A stretch of DNA of 64,000 bases, taken from contig JAGKWN010000007.1 in assembly GCA_021151805.1 (NCBI GenBank), positions 3,513-67,512 of the forward strand. The letters are read 5' to 3'. Positions within the stretch are counted from its first letter, which is position 1; the number at the start of each line of letters is the position of its first letter. Below are positions 44,433-54,397 of this stretch, one piece after another. The DNA is from Cytophagaceae bacterium (lineage in GTDB: Bacteria; Bacteroidota; Bacteroidia; Cytophagales; Cytophagaceae). A program made the position numbers and the translations under genes. The notes beneath the pieces were generated by a model. That model had not been told where the DNA came from and ran no database searches. It saw only the letters and a list, made by a program, of their open reading frames with translations.

Positions 44433-45692
44433 ATGGTTGATATCGATTCCATCGAAAGTTATAATTACGATTTACCTGCTCACCGAATTGCTGAGTATCC
44501 GTTGGCAGACCGTGCATCGTCAAAGCTGCTTGTATATAAGAATAATGAAATCATCGATAGTTCTTTTAAAAATATAGGCGATTATTTACCTGATAATGCG
44601 CTGCTGGTTTTTAATAATACACGAGTGGTGCAGGCACGGTTTTTATTTCAGACGGCCACTGGAGCAACGATAGAGATTTTCAGCCTTGAGCCTGCGGAAG
44701 GCGAGGGCGGACCCGCAGAAAGCATGGCTGCTGTTGGCAAGGTACGTTGGAAGTGTTTTGTTGGAAATGCAAAAAGATGGAAACAGGATATGCTGGTTCG
44801 TACGGTGCAACTTGAATCAGGTGCAGTACTTTCATTTTATGCGAAGCAGCTCGAACAACGTGAGGATTATTACATTATTGAACTAAGCTGGAATAGCGAT
44901 ACGATAACACTGTCAGAAATTTTTTCTTTGCTTGGCGATCTGCCGTTACCTCCTTATATGAAAAGGAAAACAGAAGCATCGGATAAGATCCGCTACCAGA
45001 CCGTCTATGCCAAGCATGAAGGATCTGTTGCTGCGCCTACGGCTGGCCTGCATTTTACCGAACAGATTTTGGCTCAGTTGGCTGCAAGAGGTATCCAACA
45101 GGAAGAAGTTACATTGCATGTTGGTGCCGGTACCTTTAAGCCGGTGAAGACAGCATCGATTGCTGAACATCAAATGCATGGAGAATATATAAGTGTTTCC
45201 AGAACACTTCTTGCAAAACTCCTCGAACAGTCAGACAAGGTTGTCATCCCGGTAGGGACTACCTCCATGCGAACCCTGGAGAGTATTTACTGGCTGGGGT
45301 GTAAATTATTTCATGATGTTGATGCTTTTGGGGCGGGCATACCTGAATTGACTCAATGGGATGCATACAAAATTCCCCCGGTTTCAGTAGTCGAATCTAT
45401 CCAGGCACTCTTATTATATATAGATAAAAATAAGAAAGAGCAGTTTAATGCTAAAACCTCCCTGCTTATTAAGCCTGGTTATACTTTTGCGTTGTGCAAA
45501 GCCATTATTACCAATTTCCACCAACCTAAAAGCACATTATTATGTTTGGTTTCTTCCTTTGTGGGAATTGAAAATATGAACCGCATTTATGCCTTTGCCC
45601 TTAAAAATGATTATCGTTTTTTAAGTTATGGCGATAGCTCTTTACTGTTTAAAACAGAACCCTTGAATAACAGTGCGATAAACAAAAAATAA
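44433..45692 (+). CDS. Second QueA-family protein, longer paralogue
   Basis: This protein shares the QueA fold: YDLPAHRIAEYP near the start, NNTRVVQARF, SVAAPTAGLHFTEQI, LHVGAGTFKPVK and the end FLSYGDSSLL. It is longer (419 residues from the ATG at 44433; family about 350) because of inserts at about 95-130 and 300-340. The ATG is preferred over a TTG at 44403. The genuine QueA is probably 7110-8156; this one may act on another substrate. It precedes the dnaA region. Confidence 0.8.
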   Translation: MVDIDSIESYNYDLPAHRIAEYPLADRASSKLLVYKNNEIIDSSFKNIGDYLPDNALLVFNNTRVVQARFLFQTATGATIEIFSLEPAEGEGGPAESMAAVGKVRWKCFVGNAKRWKQDMLVRTVQLESGAVLSFYAKQLEQREDYYIIELSWNSDTITLSEIFSLLGDLPLPPYMKRKTEASDKIRYQTVYAKHEGSVAAPTAGLHFTEQILAQLAARGIQQEEVTLHVGAGTFKPVKTASIAEHQMHGEYISVSRTLLAKLLEQSDKVVIPVGTTSMRTLESIYWLGCKLFHDVDAFGAGIPELTQWDAYKIPPVSVVESIQALLLYIDKNKKEQFNAKTSLLIKPGYTFALCKAIITNFHQPKSTLLCLVSSFVGIENMNRIYAFALKNDYRFLSYGDSSLLFKTEPLNNSAINKK

Positions 45693-46010
45693 TATTCGAA
45701 AAGTTGAATTTATCCACACCAAAACTCCAAATTATGATATTGTCAATACTAATTATTACATATGTTTAAATTGTTTTGCACGCCTTTTTTATTTGATAAC
45801 AAAGTTATTAACAATTGTTAAATTATATTCTTATATCAAGAATATTTAGTACTAATTAAAGAATTTTAATGTTTCCAAATTGTTAAATTAGTGGTGCTCT
45901 GACTAGTGAAAAAGTCAAGCGCAGACTATGATTTTTTACTAAAATATTTTTTCACATCTTTGTCATCCCTTGAAAAATCAAGTGAAATAATTTTTAAACA
46001 CCCTTAGGAT
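45693..46010 (+). promoter_or_regulatory. AT-rich dnaA upstream region with one exact DnaA box
   Basis: This 318-bp gene-free, AT-rich stretch holds one exact DnaA box TTATCCACA at 45710-45718, a 14-bp palindrome TTAACAATTGTTAA at 45808-45821, repeats of ATTGTTAAATTA, and a near -7 box CATCTTTG at 45955-45962. It is the dnaA promoter region and might include part of an origin, but one box is too few to call oriC. Confidence 0.6.
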
Positions 46011-47426
46011 ATGATTGATGTAAGAGACTGTAAATCAGTTTGGAATAGCTGCCTGGAATACATCAGACAGTGTGTTGGAGATCAAAGTTTTAAGACTTGG
46101 TTTGAGCCGGTTGAACCCTTAATGCTGGTTAATAATGTCTTAACAATCCAGGTTCCAAGTCAGTTTTTTTACGAATGGCTGGAAGAACATTATGTTCATG
46201 TGCTTAGAAAGGCAATTGACGAACAATTAGGACCGGATGGAAGACTTGAATACCAGATTTTGGTGGATAAAAACGATTTAAATCGTAAATCTTATGGTAC
46301 AACCTTACATAAAGGTAGTATTATTTCAAGAAGCGTGAATCCAGGTGTATCCAAAGATGCAAAATCAGAAGTTGCAGCTCCGACTCAACCAATAGATTCT
46401 CAGTTAAATGTAAATTATACGTTCGATACTTTTATCGAAGGAGATTGTAATAAACTTGCCAGATCTGCGGGTATGGCGGTAGCAAATAAGCCTGGAGTAA
46501 CTTCTTTTAACCCATTATTGGTTTATGGAAGTGTTGGTTTGGGTAAAACGCACCTTGTTCAGGCAATCGGTAACCAGATTAAAAAGAACCATTCAGATAA
46601 AAAGGTATTATATATGCCTTCAGAGCGTTTTTTGAGCCAGTTTATTGAGGCGATGAAAAATAACGTTTCTCAGGAATTTACAAACCAGTTCCTTGGTTTG
46701 GATGTTCTGATTCTGGATGACGTTCAGTTCCTTTCAGGAAAAGAAAAAACTCAGGAAATATTCTTCCATATCTTTAACCATTTACATCAATCGGGCAAGC
46801 AGATCATCATCACAAGTGACTGTGCACCGAAAGATATTAAAGGCTTACAGGAGCGTTTATTGTCTCGTTTTAAATGGGGTTTGAGTGCGGATTTACAAGT
46901 TCCGGATTATGAAACAAGAAATGCCATCATTTGTAAAAAAATGCAATTTGAGGGTATTGAAATATCTGCAGATGTAATTGATTACTTAGCATACAGTGTT
47001 GACACAAATATGCGTGACCTGGAAGGTGTTGTGAATTCTCTTATTGCACAGCATACATTAAGCGGTCGCCAGATTGATCTTGAACTTGCAAAGCAAATTA
47101 TTCAAAACATTGTTCAGAATGTTGAAACTGAAGTGAACATTGATTACATACAGAAATTTGTTTCAGAATATTTCGCTGTAACAATCGAGCAGATGAAAGA
47201 CAAGACTCGTAAGAGAGAGATCGTAATTGCTCGTCAGGTTGCTATGTATTTCGCAAAAGAATATACAAACATGTCTTTAAAATCTATCGGAAATCATTTT
47301 GGTGGCCGTGATCATAGTACTGTTATCCATGCATTAACTTCAGTTAGTGATTTAATGGATACAGATAAAAAATTCAGAGCTACCATGCAGGATTTGATCA
47401 AGAAAATCAAAATCAAATCTGCTTAA
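46011..47426 (+). CDS. dnaA: Chromosomal replication initiator DnaA
   Basis: DnaA opens oriC. Domains: N-terminal (1-90), AAA+ with Walker A GSVGLGKTHL and Walker B LILDDVQFL, and C-terminal HTH that binds DnaA boxes (GGRDHSTVIHAL). Length 471 is normal. The ATG at 46011 gives the standard start (MIDVRDCKSVWNSCL). Confidence 0.97.
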   Translation: MIDVRDCKSVWNSCLEYIRQCVGDQSFKTWFEPVEPLMLVNNVLTIQVPSQFFYEWLEEHYVHVLRKAIDEQLGPDGRLEYQILVDKNDLNRKSYGTTLHKGSIISRSVNPGVSKDAKSEVAAPTQPIDSQLNVNYTFDTFIEGDCNKLARSAGMAVANKPGVTSFNPLLVYGSVGLGKTHLVQAIGNQIKKNHSDKKVLYMPSERFLSQFIEAMKNNVSQEFTNQFLGLDVLILDDVQFLSGKEKTQEIFFHIFNHLHQSGKQIIITSDCAPKDIKGLQERLLSRFKWGLSADLQVPDYETRNAIICKKMQFEGIEISADVIDYLAYSVDTNMRDLEGVVNSLIAQHTLSGRQIDLELAKQIIQNIVQNVETEVNIDYIQKFVSEYFAVTIEQMKDKTRKREIVIARQVAMYFAKEYTNMSLKSIGNHFGGRDHSTVIHALTSVSDLMDTDKKFRATMQDLIKKIKIKSA

Positions 47427-47464
47427 GTTTACAAGTTTAATTGTCAGGATAATCCTCTAATTTT

Positions 47465-47494
47465 AAAAAAACCGGACGCCATGCCGGTTTTTTT
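47465..47494 (+). terminator. Terminator of dnaA
   Basis: A-run, CCGG stem, 8-base loop ACGCCATG, CCGG and T7 make a classic intrinsic terminator 38 bases after dnaA. Confidence 0.85.
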
Positions 47495-47504
47495 ATGCCT
47501 TCTT

Positions 47505-47550
47505 AAAAAGAAAAAGCGTGACGCTCATCAGCACCACGCTTTTTCTTTTT
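47505..47550. terminator. Bidirectional terminator for lipocalin-like gene
   Basis: A 16-bp stem AAAAAGAAAAAGCGTG/CACGCTTTTTCTTTTT with a 14-base loop serves the convergent minus-strand gene at 47567. Confidence 0.85.
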
Positions 47551-47566
47551 TAATACTATTGTATAA

Positions 47567-47950
47567 CTATTTTACACGGGCAAAAACAAACTTGCTTTTG
47601 CTGGAAGAAGTAAGTTCTATTTTGTCTGGTGAAATTTCCTTTAATTTTTCTTTTTCATTAAAGGCTGTCTGATTATCACGTTTCATCTGCAGGTAAGTAC
47701 CATCAGTAATTTTCCATATCCCTGTTTTAGACTCTGAGCCAGTACTACTTTCTATGTAGGTAAAATCACTTTTAAACTCAAGGAACATATCGCCCAATAT
47801 ATCTTTGGGATTCATAGGTTGCTTACCTGGACTTTGAATGGTTTGTAATTCCCATTTGCCAATAAGTGTTTTTGTAAAATCCGCTTGGGTAAAACTCATG
47901 AGCGATAAAACTGCTACAATAAATACGCTCGCAAAAGTTGTTCTTTTCAT
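47567..47950 (-). CDS. Secreted lipocalin-like small protein
   Basis: The 127-residue protein has a signal peptide (RTTFASVFIVAVLSLMSFTQA) and a lipocalin-like start LIGKWELQTIQSPG followed by beta strands (FLEFKSDFTYIESSTG, GIWKITDGTYLQMKRD). Lipocalin-like domains of this type are common in Bacteroidota; ligand unknown. Upstream of it lies the DegQ-like gene. Confidence 0.8.
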   Translation of the reverse strand: MKRTTFASVFIVAVLSLMSFTQADFTKTLIGKWELQTIQSPGKQPMNPKDILGDMFLEFKSDFTYIESSTGSESKTGIWKITDGTYLQMKRDNQTAFNEKEKLKEISPDKIELTSSSKSKFVFARVK

Positions 47951-47980
47951 TAGTTTAATTTGTTATGTAAAATTGATTGG

Positions 47981-49402
47981 TTAAAAATAATATTGATAAA
48001 TCGCACGTGAACCATTGCTGGCAACGCCTTCAATGATGATCTGTCCACGAATGCTTTCCAGTATGGCTGCAACCTCTGCAGGTTCGTTCATAGGTGTTCT
48101 GTTGATGGATGTAATGATGAAGCCTTCCGGCAGTCCCAAACGGCTGATAAGGCCGTTTCTGACATTCACGATGCGTACACCATTGCTTAGGCCCATTTTG
48201 TCTTTTTCAACTTTAGGTATGGTGCTGAAATCGGCCCCGAGTGTTTGTGAAGAATATAGTTCGTGTTTTACAATATCTGTTTTGCCTTCTTCATTTGTGA
48301 GTGTTACAAAACATTCCTTAACTGCATTGTTTCTTTTGTAAGTGATTTTGACTTTTTCTCCCGGTGATCTGTAAGCTATGTATTCATCAAAGTCACTTCT
48401 TGAATTGATTGCTTTGTCATCAAGTTTTAACAATACATCATTTTTTACCAGGCCAGCTTTGTCTGCAGCGCCGTCTTTTTGCAGATAGGTGATGTATGTG
48501 CCATCAAGAGAGGAAAGGTTTAATTGTTTGGCTATGGCTGAATTCAATTCATTCACTTCTGCTCCCATGAAAGCTTTTTGAACAACACCATATTTGATCA
48601 GATCAGCAACAACTTTTTTAACAATATCAATCGGAACAGAAAATCCATAGCCGGTATAGCTACCTGTCTTTGATAAAATGGCTGTGTTAATACCGATCAG
48701 TTCGCCGGATGTATTTACCAACGCTCCTCCTGAATTGCCAGGGTTAATCGCAGCATCTGTTTGGATAAAAGACTCAATCGGGAAACTGCTGTTTACGATA
48801 TTAATATTTCTTCCTTTAGCTGAAACGATGCCCGCTGTTACCGTAGAAGTTAGGTTAAACGGGTTGCCTACAGCAAGTACCCATTCGCCAATCTTTACCT
48901 GTGAAGAATTACCAAGTTTTATAGCGGGTAAATTGTCGGCATCAATTTTCAAAACAGCAATATCTGAAGATGGATCCGTGCCGATAATTTTTGCCGTATA
49001 GGTAGTTTTGTTATGTACTACTTCGATTTTTTCTGCGCGCTGGATAACATGGTTGTTGGTGACAATATAGCCGTCGGCAGAGAAGATAACACCTGAGCCG
49101 GAACCGGCAACAAAGTTATTGCCGCCGCCATTGAAATACCAGTCAAACCAATCGTTGGAATTCTGATTGGCGGAAACCGTTGTAATATAAACAACACTGG
49201 GTGTACTTATCGCTGAGGCAGCTGTAAAGTCAGTAGAGGCAATATTTGCCGATTGCGCATGATTGGTGAAATATGCAGGACTATTCAGTTCTGCAGTGTT
49301 TGCAGGAACAACAGAAGCTGACGGAGAAAAATGCTGTTGCATATACGATCCTGTTGCGCCAGCTAATATGCCTATGAATGATACAAGAAGTATGTTTTTC
49401 AT
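47981..49402 (-). CDS. DegQ/HtrA-family periplasmic serine protease
   Basis: The 473-residue trypsin-like protease has catalytic His118 (IVTNNHVIQ), Asp147 (SSDIAVLKI) and Ser224 (NPGNSGGAL), an N-terminal membrane anchor or signal, and one clear PDZ domain (about 280-380) followed by a second, weaker one. It degrades misfolded envelope proteins. With RseP in the same window it may be part of envelope stress control; no anti-sigma gene is seen. Confidence 0.94.
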   Translation of the reverse strand: MKNILLVSFIGILAGATGSYMQQHFSPSASVVPANTAELNSPAYFTNHAQSANIASTDFTAASAISTPSVVYITTVSANQNSNDWFDWYFNGGGNNFVAGSGSGVIFSADGYIVTNNHVIQRAEKIEVVHNKTTYTAKIIGTDPSSDIAVLKIDADNLPAIKLGNSSQVKIGEWVLAVGNPFNLTSTVTAGIVSAKGRNINIVNSSFPIESFIQTDAAINPGNSGGALVNTSGELIGINTAILSKTGSYTGYGFSVPIDIVKKVVADLIKYGVVQKAFMGAEVNELNSAIAKQLNLSSLDGTYITYLQKDGAADKAGLVKNDVLLKLDDKAINSRSDFDEYIAYRSPGEKVKITYKRNNAVKECFVTLTNEEGKTDIVKHELYSSQTLGADFSTIPKVEKDKMGLSNGVRIVNVRNGLISRLGLPEGFIITSINRTPMNEPAEVAAILESIRGQIIIEGVASNGSRAIYQYYF

Positions 49403-49548
49403 AAATTATTAAGATAGGTTATTTAGTTTCGTATTTGTAACGATAAATTTAAATGCTTATTTAAAATGTTGCAATTTTTGATTCTGTATTCTATAAAATT
49501 GAGGTATATGAAATTGAAATCACACAGAAACAATTGAAGCACGCATTT

Positions 49549-50265
49549 TTATGAGAATAAGTTGTACCGCACAATGCAGTATAATGCCCGGAAAGCGTCT
49601 TTCATGCCAATTTTTTTACCTTCTTCGTACGTTCTGCCGTAATAAGAAATACCTACTTCATAGATACGAATGTTGGGGATTTGGGAAATCCGTGCGGTTA
49701 CCTCAGGTTCAAAACCAAAACGTTTTTCTTTCAGTATTATCTTTTTGATTATATCACTTTTAAAGACTTTGTAGCATGTTTCCATATCAGTTAAATTCAG
49801 ATTAGTGAACATGTTACTGGCAAAAGTCAGCATTTTATTTCCGATGGTATGCCAGAAAAATAAAATGCGGTGGGGTTTGCCGCCGATGAATCGCGAACCA
49901 TATACCACATCCGCAAAGCCTTCAGTAATCGGTTGCAGCAGTATGTTATACTCTCTTGGATCATATTCTAAGTCGGCATCCTGAATGATAATAATATCAC
50001 CTTTGGCTTTTTCAATTCCTGTGTGCAAGGCAGCACCTTTACCCTGATTCACCGCATGGTTATATAAAACAATATTGTGGCCCGGATGTTCAGTAATGTA
50101 TTTTTCAATCGTATCTTTTGTATTGTCCCTGGAGCAATCATTCACCAGAATAATTTCTTTCTGTAAGCCGTTTAGCAGCTGCACTTCCAATACTTTATTC
50201 AGAATTAAATGGATGGTACGTTCTTCGTTGTAAGCGGGAATAACAATGGAAAGGGTCTGGGTCAT
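49549..50265 (-). CDS. Family 2 glycosyltransferase (dolichol-phosphate mannosyltransferase-like)
   Basis: The 238-residue enzyme has the GT2 motifs VIPAYNEERTIHLIL, VNDCSRDNT and DADLEYDP (metal-binding Asp) and no membrane helices. Such enzymes load a sugar on polyprenyl phosphate. Acceptor is not known. Confidence 0.9.
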   Translation of the reverse strand: MTQTLSIVIPAYNEERTIHLILNKVLEVQLLNGLQKEIILVNDCSRDNTKDTIEKYITEHPGHNIVLYNHAVNQGKGAALHTGIEKAKGDIIIIQDADLEYDPREYNILLQPITEGFADVVYGSRFIGGKPHRILFFWHTIGNKMLTFASNMFTNLNLTDMETCYKVFKSDIIKKIILKEKRFGFEPEVTARISQIPNIRIYEVGISYYGRTYEEGKKIGMKDAFRALYCIVRYNLFS

Positions 50266-50384
50266 ACTGGGTTTAGGATAGTTTTCAAATTTATCGTTTT
50301 TATCGGAATTTAAACTCTTTTAGGGGCAATGTTTAAATAAACATTGGATGTAATTCTTATATATTTTTTATCTTGCTAAAGAAT

Positions 50385-51884
50385 ATGGGTATACGGTCAA
50401 CATTAAGCAAACCGCTGGCGTCTTGGGTGGTAAAAAAGCAAGAGAAATGGACAAGGAATCCAGTTAAAACTCAGCAACAAGTTTTTTTAGAATTAATAAA
50501 AAAAGCCGGGGTGACGAAATTTGGGAAAGACCATAATTTCAGTTCCATAAAAAACTTTAAGGATTTTGCGGCTCAGGTTCCAGTAAGGGAATACGAAGGA
50601 TTTAAAGATTACATAGAACTTGTAAAACAAGGAACGGAAAATATACTCTGGCCAGGCTTGCCACTATATTTTGCAAAAACGTCCGGTACTACATCAGGCG
50701 TTAAATACATTCCCATCACCAAAGATTCCATTCCTTATCACATAAATGGCGCAAAAGATGCCTTGTTGAATTATGTACATGCAACAGGTAAATCTTCTTT
50801 CCTGGATAAGAAATTAATTTTCTTATCTGGCAGCCCGGTGATGGAGAAGAAGCATGGTATTTTTGTTGGTCGTTTATCGGGTATTGTTAATCATCATGTG
50901 CCATCGTATTTGCGAGGCAATCAACTGCCAAGCTTTGAAACCAATTGCATAGATGACTGGGAAAAAAAACTTGACCGTATAGTAGATGAAACCATCGATC
51001 AGGAAATGTCACTCATCAGTGGCATTCCGCCGTGGGTTCAAATGTATTTTGATAATATTCAACAACGCACAGGTAAAAAAATAAAAGATGTGTTTCCTTC
51101 ATTTTCATTATTGGTGTATGGAGGTGTTAATTTTTCTCCGTACAAGAAAAAGTTAATGGAAAGCATCGGTAAAGAAATTGATACGATAGAAACGTATCCG
51201 GCATCAGAAGGCTTTATTGCATTCCAGGACCAACCTAATCAGTCAGGGCTGCTGCTATTATTGAACAGCGGAATATTTTATGAATTTATTCCTGCGGAGG
51301 AATATGGTTCTGCAAATCCAACAAGGCTTACAATCGGCGAAGTTAAAACGGATGTCAACTATGCACTGGTCATGTCTACCAATGCAGGTTTGTTTGGTTA
51401 TTCGATCGGTGATACTGTAAAATTTGTTTCTACAAATCCTTACCGTATAGTTGTAACAGGAAGGGTGAAACATTTTATTTCAGCTTTTGGCGAGCACGTC
51501 ATTGGCGAAGAAGTAGAGCAGGCGATGAAAAATACCTTGCTGAAACATCCCGAAGTTTCTATAACAGAATTCACTGTTGCTCCTCAGGTAACACCAGCTG
51601 CAGGCTTACCTTATCATGAATGGCTTATTGAATTTATTTCACTGCCGGTTGATATGGAACAATTCGCAAATGATCTGGATCAGGAAATGGTCCGGAAGAA
51701 TATTTATTACAAAGATTTAATTGTTGGCAATATCTTGCGTCCGTTAGTGGTTACACGTATTACGAGCGGAGGCTTCATCAACGGTATGAAAAAAATGGGT
51801 AAGTTAGGCGGGCAGAATAAAGCACCACGCTTATCCAATGATCGTGTATTTGCTGACACAATCCTGAATGAATTTCCCTCATGA
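50385..51884 (+). CDS. GH3-family acyl-adenylating protein
   Basis: This is a bacterial member of the GH3 auxin-responsive family (adenylate-forming, ANL fold). It has the phosphate loop FAKTSGTTSGVKYIPIT, EGFIAFQDQP, and FGYSIGDTVKF. Plant GH3 enzymes join amino acids to hormones; bacterial substrates are unknown. ATG at 50385 is preferred over the TTG at 50373. It overlaps dxr by 4 bp, so it is coupled to isoprenoid synthesis. Confidence 0.88.
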   Translation: MGIRSTLSKPLASWVVKKQEKWTRNPVKTQQQVFLELIKKAGVTKFGKDHNFSSIKNFKDFAAQVPVREYEGFKDYIELVKQGTENILWPGLPLYFAKTSGTTSGVKYIPITKDSIPYHINGAKDALLNYVHATGKSSFLDKKLIFLSGSPVMEKKHGIFVGRLSGIVNHHVPSYLRGNQLPSFETNCIDDWEKKLDRIVDETIDQEMSLISGIPPWVQMYFDNIQQRTGKKIKDVFPSFSLLVYGGVNFSPYKKKLMESIGKEIDTIETYPASEGFIAFQDQPNQSGLLLLLNSGIFYEFIPAEEYGSANPTRLTIGEVKTDVNYALVMSTNAGLFGYSIGDTVKFVSTNPYRIVVTGRVKHFISAFGEHVIGEEVEQAMKNTLLKHPEVSITEFTVAPQVTPAAGLPYHEWLIEFISLPVDMEQFANDLDQEMVRKNIYYKDLIVGNILRPLVVTRITSGGFINGMKKMGKLGGQNKAPRLSNDRVFADTILNEFPS

Positions 51885-53056
51885 AAGACCCGAATAAAAA
51901 ATACATAGCCATATTAGGTTCTACCGGTTCCATCGGAACGCAGGCGCTGGAAGTAATACGGGCAAATACAGGCAGATTTGTGGTTGAGGTTTTAACCGCA
52001 GAAAATAATGCATCCTTACTGATTGAACAAGCCGTTGAGTTCAGACCGAATGTTGTTGTAATCGGAAATGAACTTTTATATCCGCAGGTAAAGAGCGCCT
52101 TAGAACCACTTTACATAAAAGTATATTGTGGCGCAAAAGCACTTGCTTCTGTCGTTGAAATGGAAGACATCGATATTGTGCTTACTGCTCTTGTGGGCTA
52201 TGCAGGTCTTATCCCAACAATCAATGCCATTAAAGCCGGTAAGCACATTGCACTTGCCAATAAAGAAACGCTGGTTGTGGCAGGAGATATTGTTACAAGT
52301 CTGGCACGCAAACACAACGTGGCAATTTTACCGGTTGATTCAGAGCATTCGGCTATTTTTCAATGTCTGCCTGGAGAAACAATGAATCCCATCGAAAAGA
52401 TTATTCTTACCGCATCCGGTGGGCCTTTCCGGGGCAAAAGCCGGGCTGAGCTGGAACATGTTACCAAGCAGCAGGCACTAAAGCATCCGAACTGGAGCAT
52501 GGGCAGCAAAATCACCATTGATTCAGCATCACTCATGAATAAAGGCCTGGAAGTGATTGAAGCAAAATGGTTGTTTGGTCTGAAAGCGGAACAGATAGAA
52601 GTTATTGTACATCCGCAATCAATTATTCATTCCATGGTGCAATTTGAAGATGGTTCCATAAAAGCCCAGATGGGTCTACCGGATATGAAATTGCCTATAC
52701 AATATGCATTTGGTTTTCCGGAACGCTTAAAAGCATCTTATCCCAGATTTGATTTTGCCAAATACCCGTCGTTAACATTTGAAGAGCCGGATATGAAAAC
52801 ATTCCATAATCTGGCGCTGGCATATGAAGCTTTACGGAAAGGAGGTAATATGCCTTGCATATTAAATGCTGCGAATGAGATCGCTGTGGAGAAATTCTTA
52901 AATGACCAGATTGCCTTTTTGGAAATGCCCGAAATGATTGCTGAATGTATGGCAAAAGTACCGTATATTGCTATACCGAGTTTAGAAGATTATATTGAAA
53001 CAGATACCATAACCAGAAAAAAAGCACAAGCCTTTTCTCAGCCTAAAATCAAATAA
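51881..53056 (+). CDS. dxr: 1-deoxy-D-xylulose 5-phosphate reductoisomerase
   Basis: Dxr makes MEP in the non-mevalonate isoprenoid pathway. It has NADPH motif LGSTGSIGTQALEVI, VDSEHSAIFQCL, SGGPFRGKS and NKGLEVIEAKWLF. 391 residues fits. Four-base overlap with GH3 and 19 bp to rseP make an operon of the order seen in several Bacteroidota. Confidence 0.96.
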   Translation: MKDPNKKYIAILGSTGSIGTQALEVIRANTGRFVVEVLTAENNASLLIEQAVEFRPNVVVIGNELLYPQVKSALEPLYIKVYCGAKALASVVEMEDIDIVLTALVGYAGLIPTINAIKAGKHIALANKETLVVAGDIVTSLARKHNVAILPVDSEHSAIFQCLPGETMNPIEKIILTASGGPFRGKSRAELEHVTKQQALKHPNWSMGSKITIDSASLMNKGLEVIEAKWLFGLKAEQIEVIVHPQSIIHSMVQFEDGSIKAQMGLPDMKLPIQYAFGFPERLKASYPRFDFAKYPSLTFEEPDMKTFHNLALAYEALRKGGNMPCILNAANEIAVEKFLNDQIAFLEMPEMIAECMAKVPYIAIPSLEDYIETDTITRKKAQAFSQPKIK

Positions 53057-53075
53057 ATAATAAAAGTAATACCGG

Positions 53076-54383
53076 ATGGAAATTATAGTAATGATAACCC
53101 AATTGATCTTGGGGTTGTCAATTTTAGTTGGAGTACATGAATTAGGGCATATGCTGACGGCCAAATATTTTGGCATGCGGGTTGAAAAATTCTCGATTGG
53201 TTTTCCCCCGAAAATTGTAGGCTTTAAAAAAGGCGAAACCGAATACTCTATCGGAGCAATTCCATTAGGCGGATTTGTAAAAATCTCGGGTATGGTTGAT
53301 GAATCCATGGATACGGAAACATTAAAAGCTCCTCCACAACCATGGGAATTCAGAAGCAAGCCGGCGTGGCAACGCTTGATTGTAATGCTTGGAGGCATCT
53401 TAGTTAATGTCCTGATTGCATTCATCATAAATATTGCCTTGTGTTTCATTGTCGGTGAAGAATATATCAGCATTGACGAGGTTAATAAACATGGCATTGT
53501 AGCCCGGCCAATCGCCAAGGAAATTGGTATTGAAACGGGCGATCACATTGTTGCTGTAAATGGAAAAAAGATTCACGATATCGCAGAACTTTCAGAAGCA
53601 TTTCTAAATCAGAATGGCTCGATTACCATTTCAAGAAATGGCGTTGAAAAGAATATTATAATACCTGCAAACCTGCTTGATAAATTAGTTGAGAAGAATG
53701 CTGAGGGGTTCATTGAGCCTATTATGGCGTATAAGGTGCTTGAAGTTGCTGAAGGTTCGAATGCGGAGAAAGGTGGCCTGGAAGATGGCGATTCTATTAT
53801 GCAGATCAATGGTATAAATGTACCTTTTTATCATTTGTTTAAAGATCAGCTAAATGCAAACAAAAACAAAAAAGTGGAAGTGCTGGTGCATCGTGCTGCA
53901 GGTGATAAAAAATTAACCATACAGGTTGACTCAGCAGGAGTACTTGGTTTCAGGCCGGATCTTCTTATTGAACCCTCTGTCAGAAAATTTACTTTCCTTG
54001 AATCCATACCTCGAGGTATTACTAATTCTATAAAAGTAGTTACAGATCAGATAAAAGCTTTTACTAAAATTTTTAAAGGCGAACTAAAAGCTTCTAACTC
54101 TGTAGGCAGCTTCTTCTCTATTGGCAAGGCTTATGGCCCGATTTGGGAGTGGGATCATTTCTGGAGTTTAACAGCAACTTTATCCATGGTATTGGCGTTT
54201 ATGAATCTGCTTCCGATTCCTGCGCTGGATGGTGGACATGTCATGTTCTTATTCTATGAAATAGTATCCGGTAAAAAACCATCAGATTCATTTCTGGAAA
54301 ATGCACAAAAAATTGGTATGGCAATTTTGCTGGCATTGATGTTATTCGCAATATCTAATGATGTAATCAGAAACTTCTTTTAA
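53076..54383 (+). CDS. rseP: Site-2 membrane protease RseP
   Basis: RseP is a membrane zinc protease that cuts anti-sigma factors or signal peptides. HELGH (21-25) is the zinc motif, and the second active-site part is LLPIPALDGGH. PDZ domains lie between (about 125-285). Length 435 and four membrane helices are typical. Confidence 0.94.
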   Translation: MEIIVMITQLILGLSILVGVHELGHMLTAKYFGMRVEKFSIGFPPKIVGFKKGETEYSIGAIPLGGFVKISGMVDESMDTETLKAPPQPWEFRSKPAWQRLIVMLGGILVNVLIAFIINIALCFIVGEEYISIDEVNKHGIVARPIAKEIGIETGDHIVAVNGKKIHDIAELSEAFLNQNGSITISRNGVEKNIIIPANLLDKLVEKNAEGFIEPIMAYKVLEVAEGSNAEKGGLEDGDSIMQINGINVPFYHLFKDQLNANKNKKVEVLVHRAAGDKKLTIQVDSAGVLGFRPDLLIEPSVRKFTFLESIPRGITNSIKVVTDQIKAFTKIFKGELKASNSVGSFFSIGKAYGPIWEWDHFWSLTATLSMVLAFMNLLPIPALDGGHVMFLFYEIVSGKKPSDSFLENAQKIGMAILLALMLFAISNDVIRNFF

Positions 54384-54397
54384 TTAACCGTTAAACT

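Noticed and set aside
45693..46010. Full oriC call upstream of dnaA
   Set aside because: Only one exact DnaA box is present; without a cluster or skew data an origin cannot be claimed.
52982..53518. 178-residue minus-strand ORF across dxr and rseP
   Set aside because: It spans two well-supported genes and shows no family motif.
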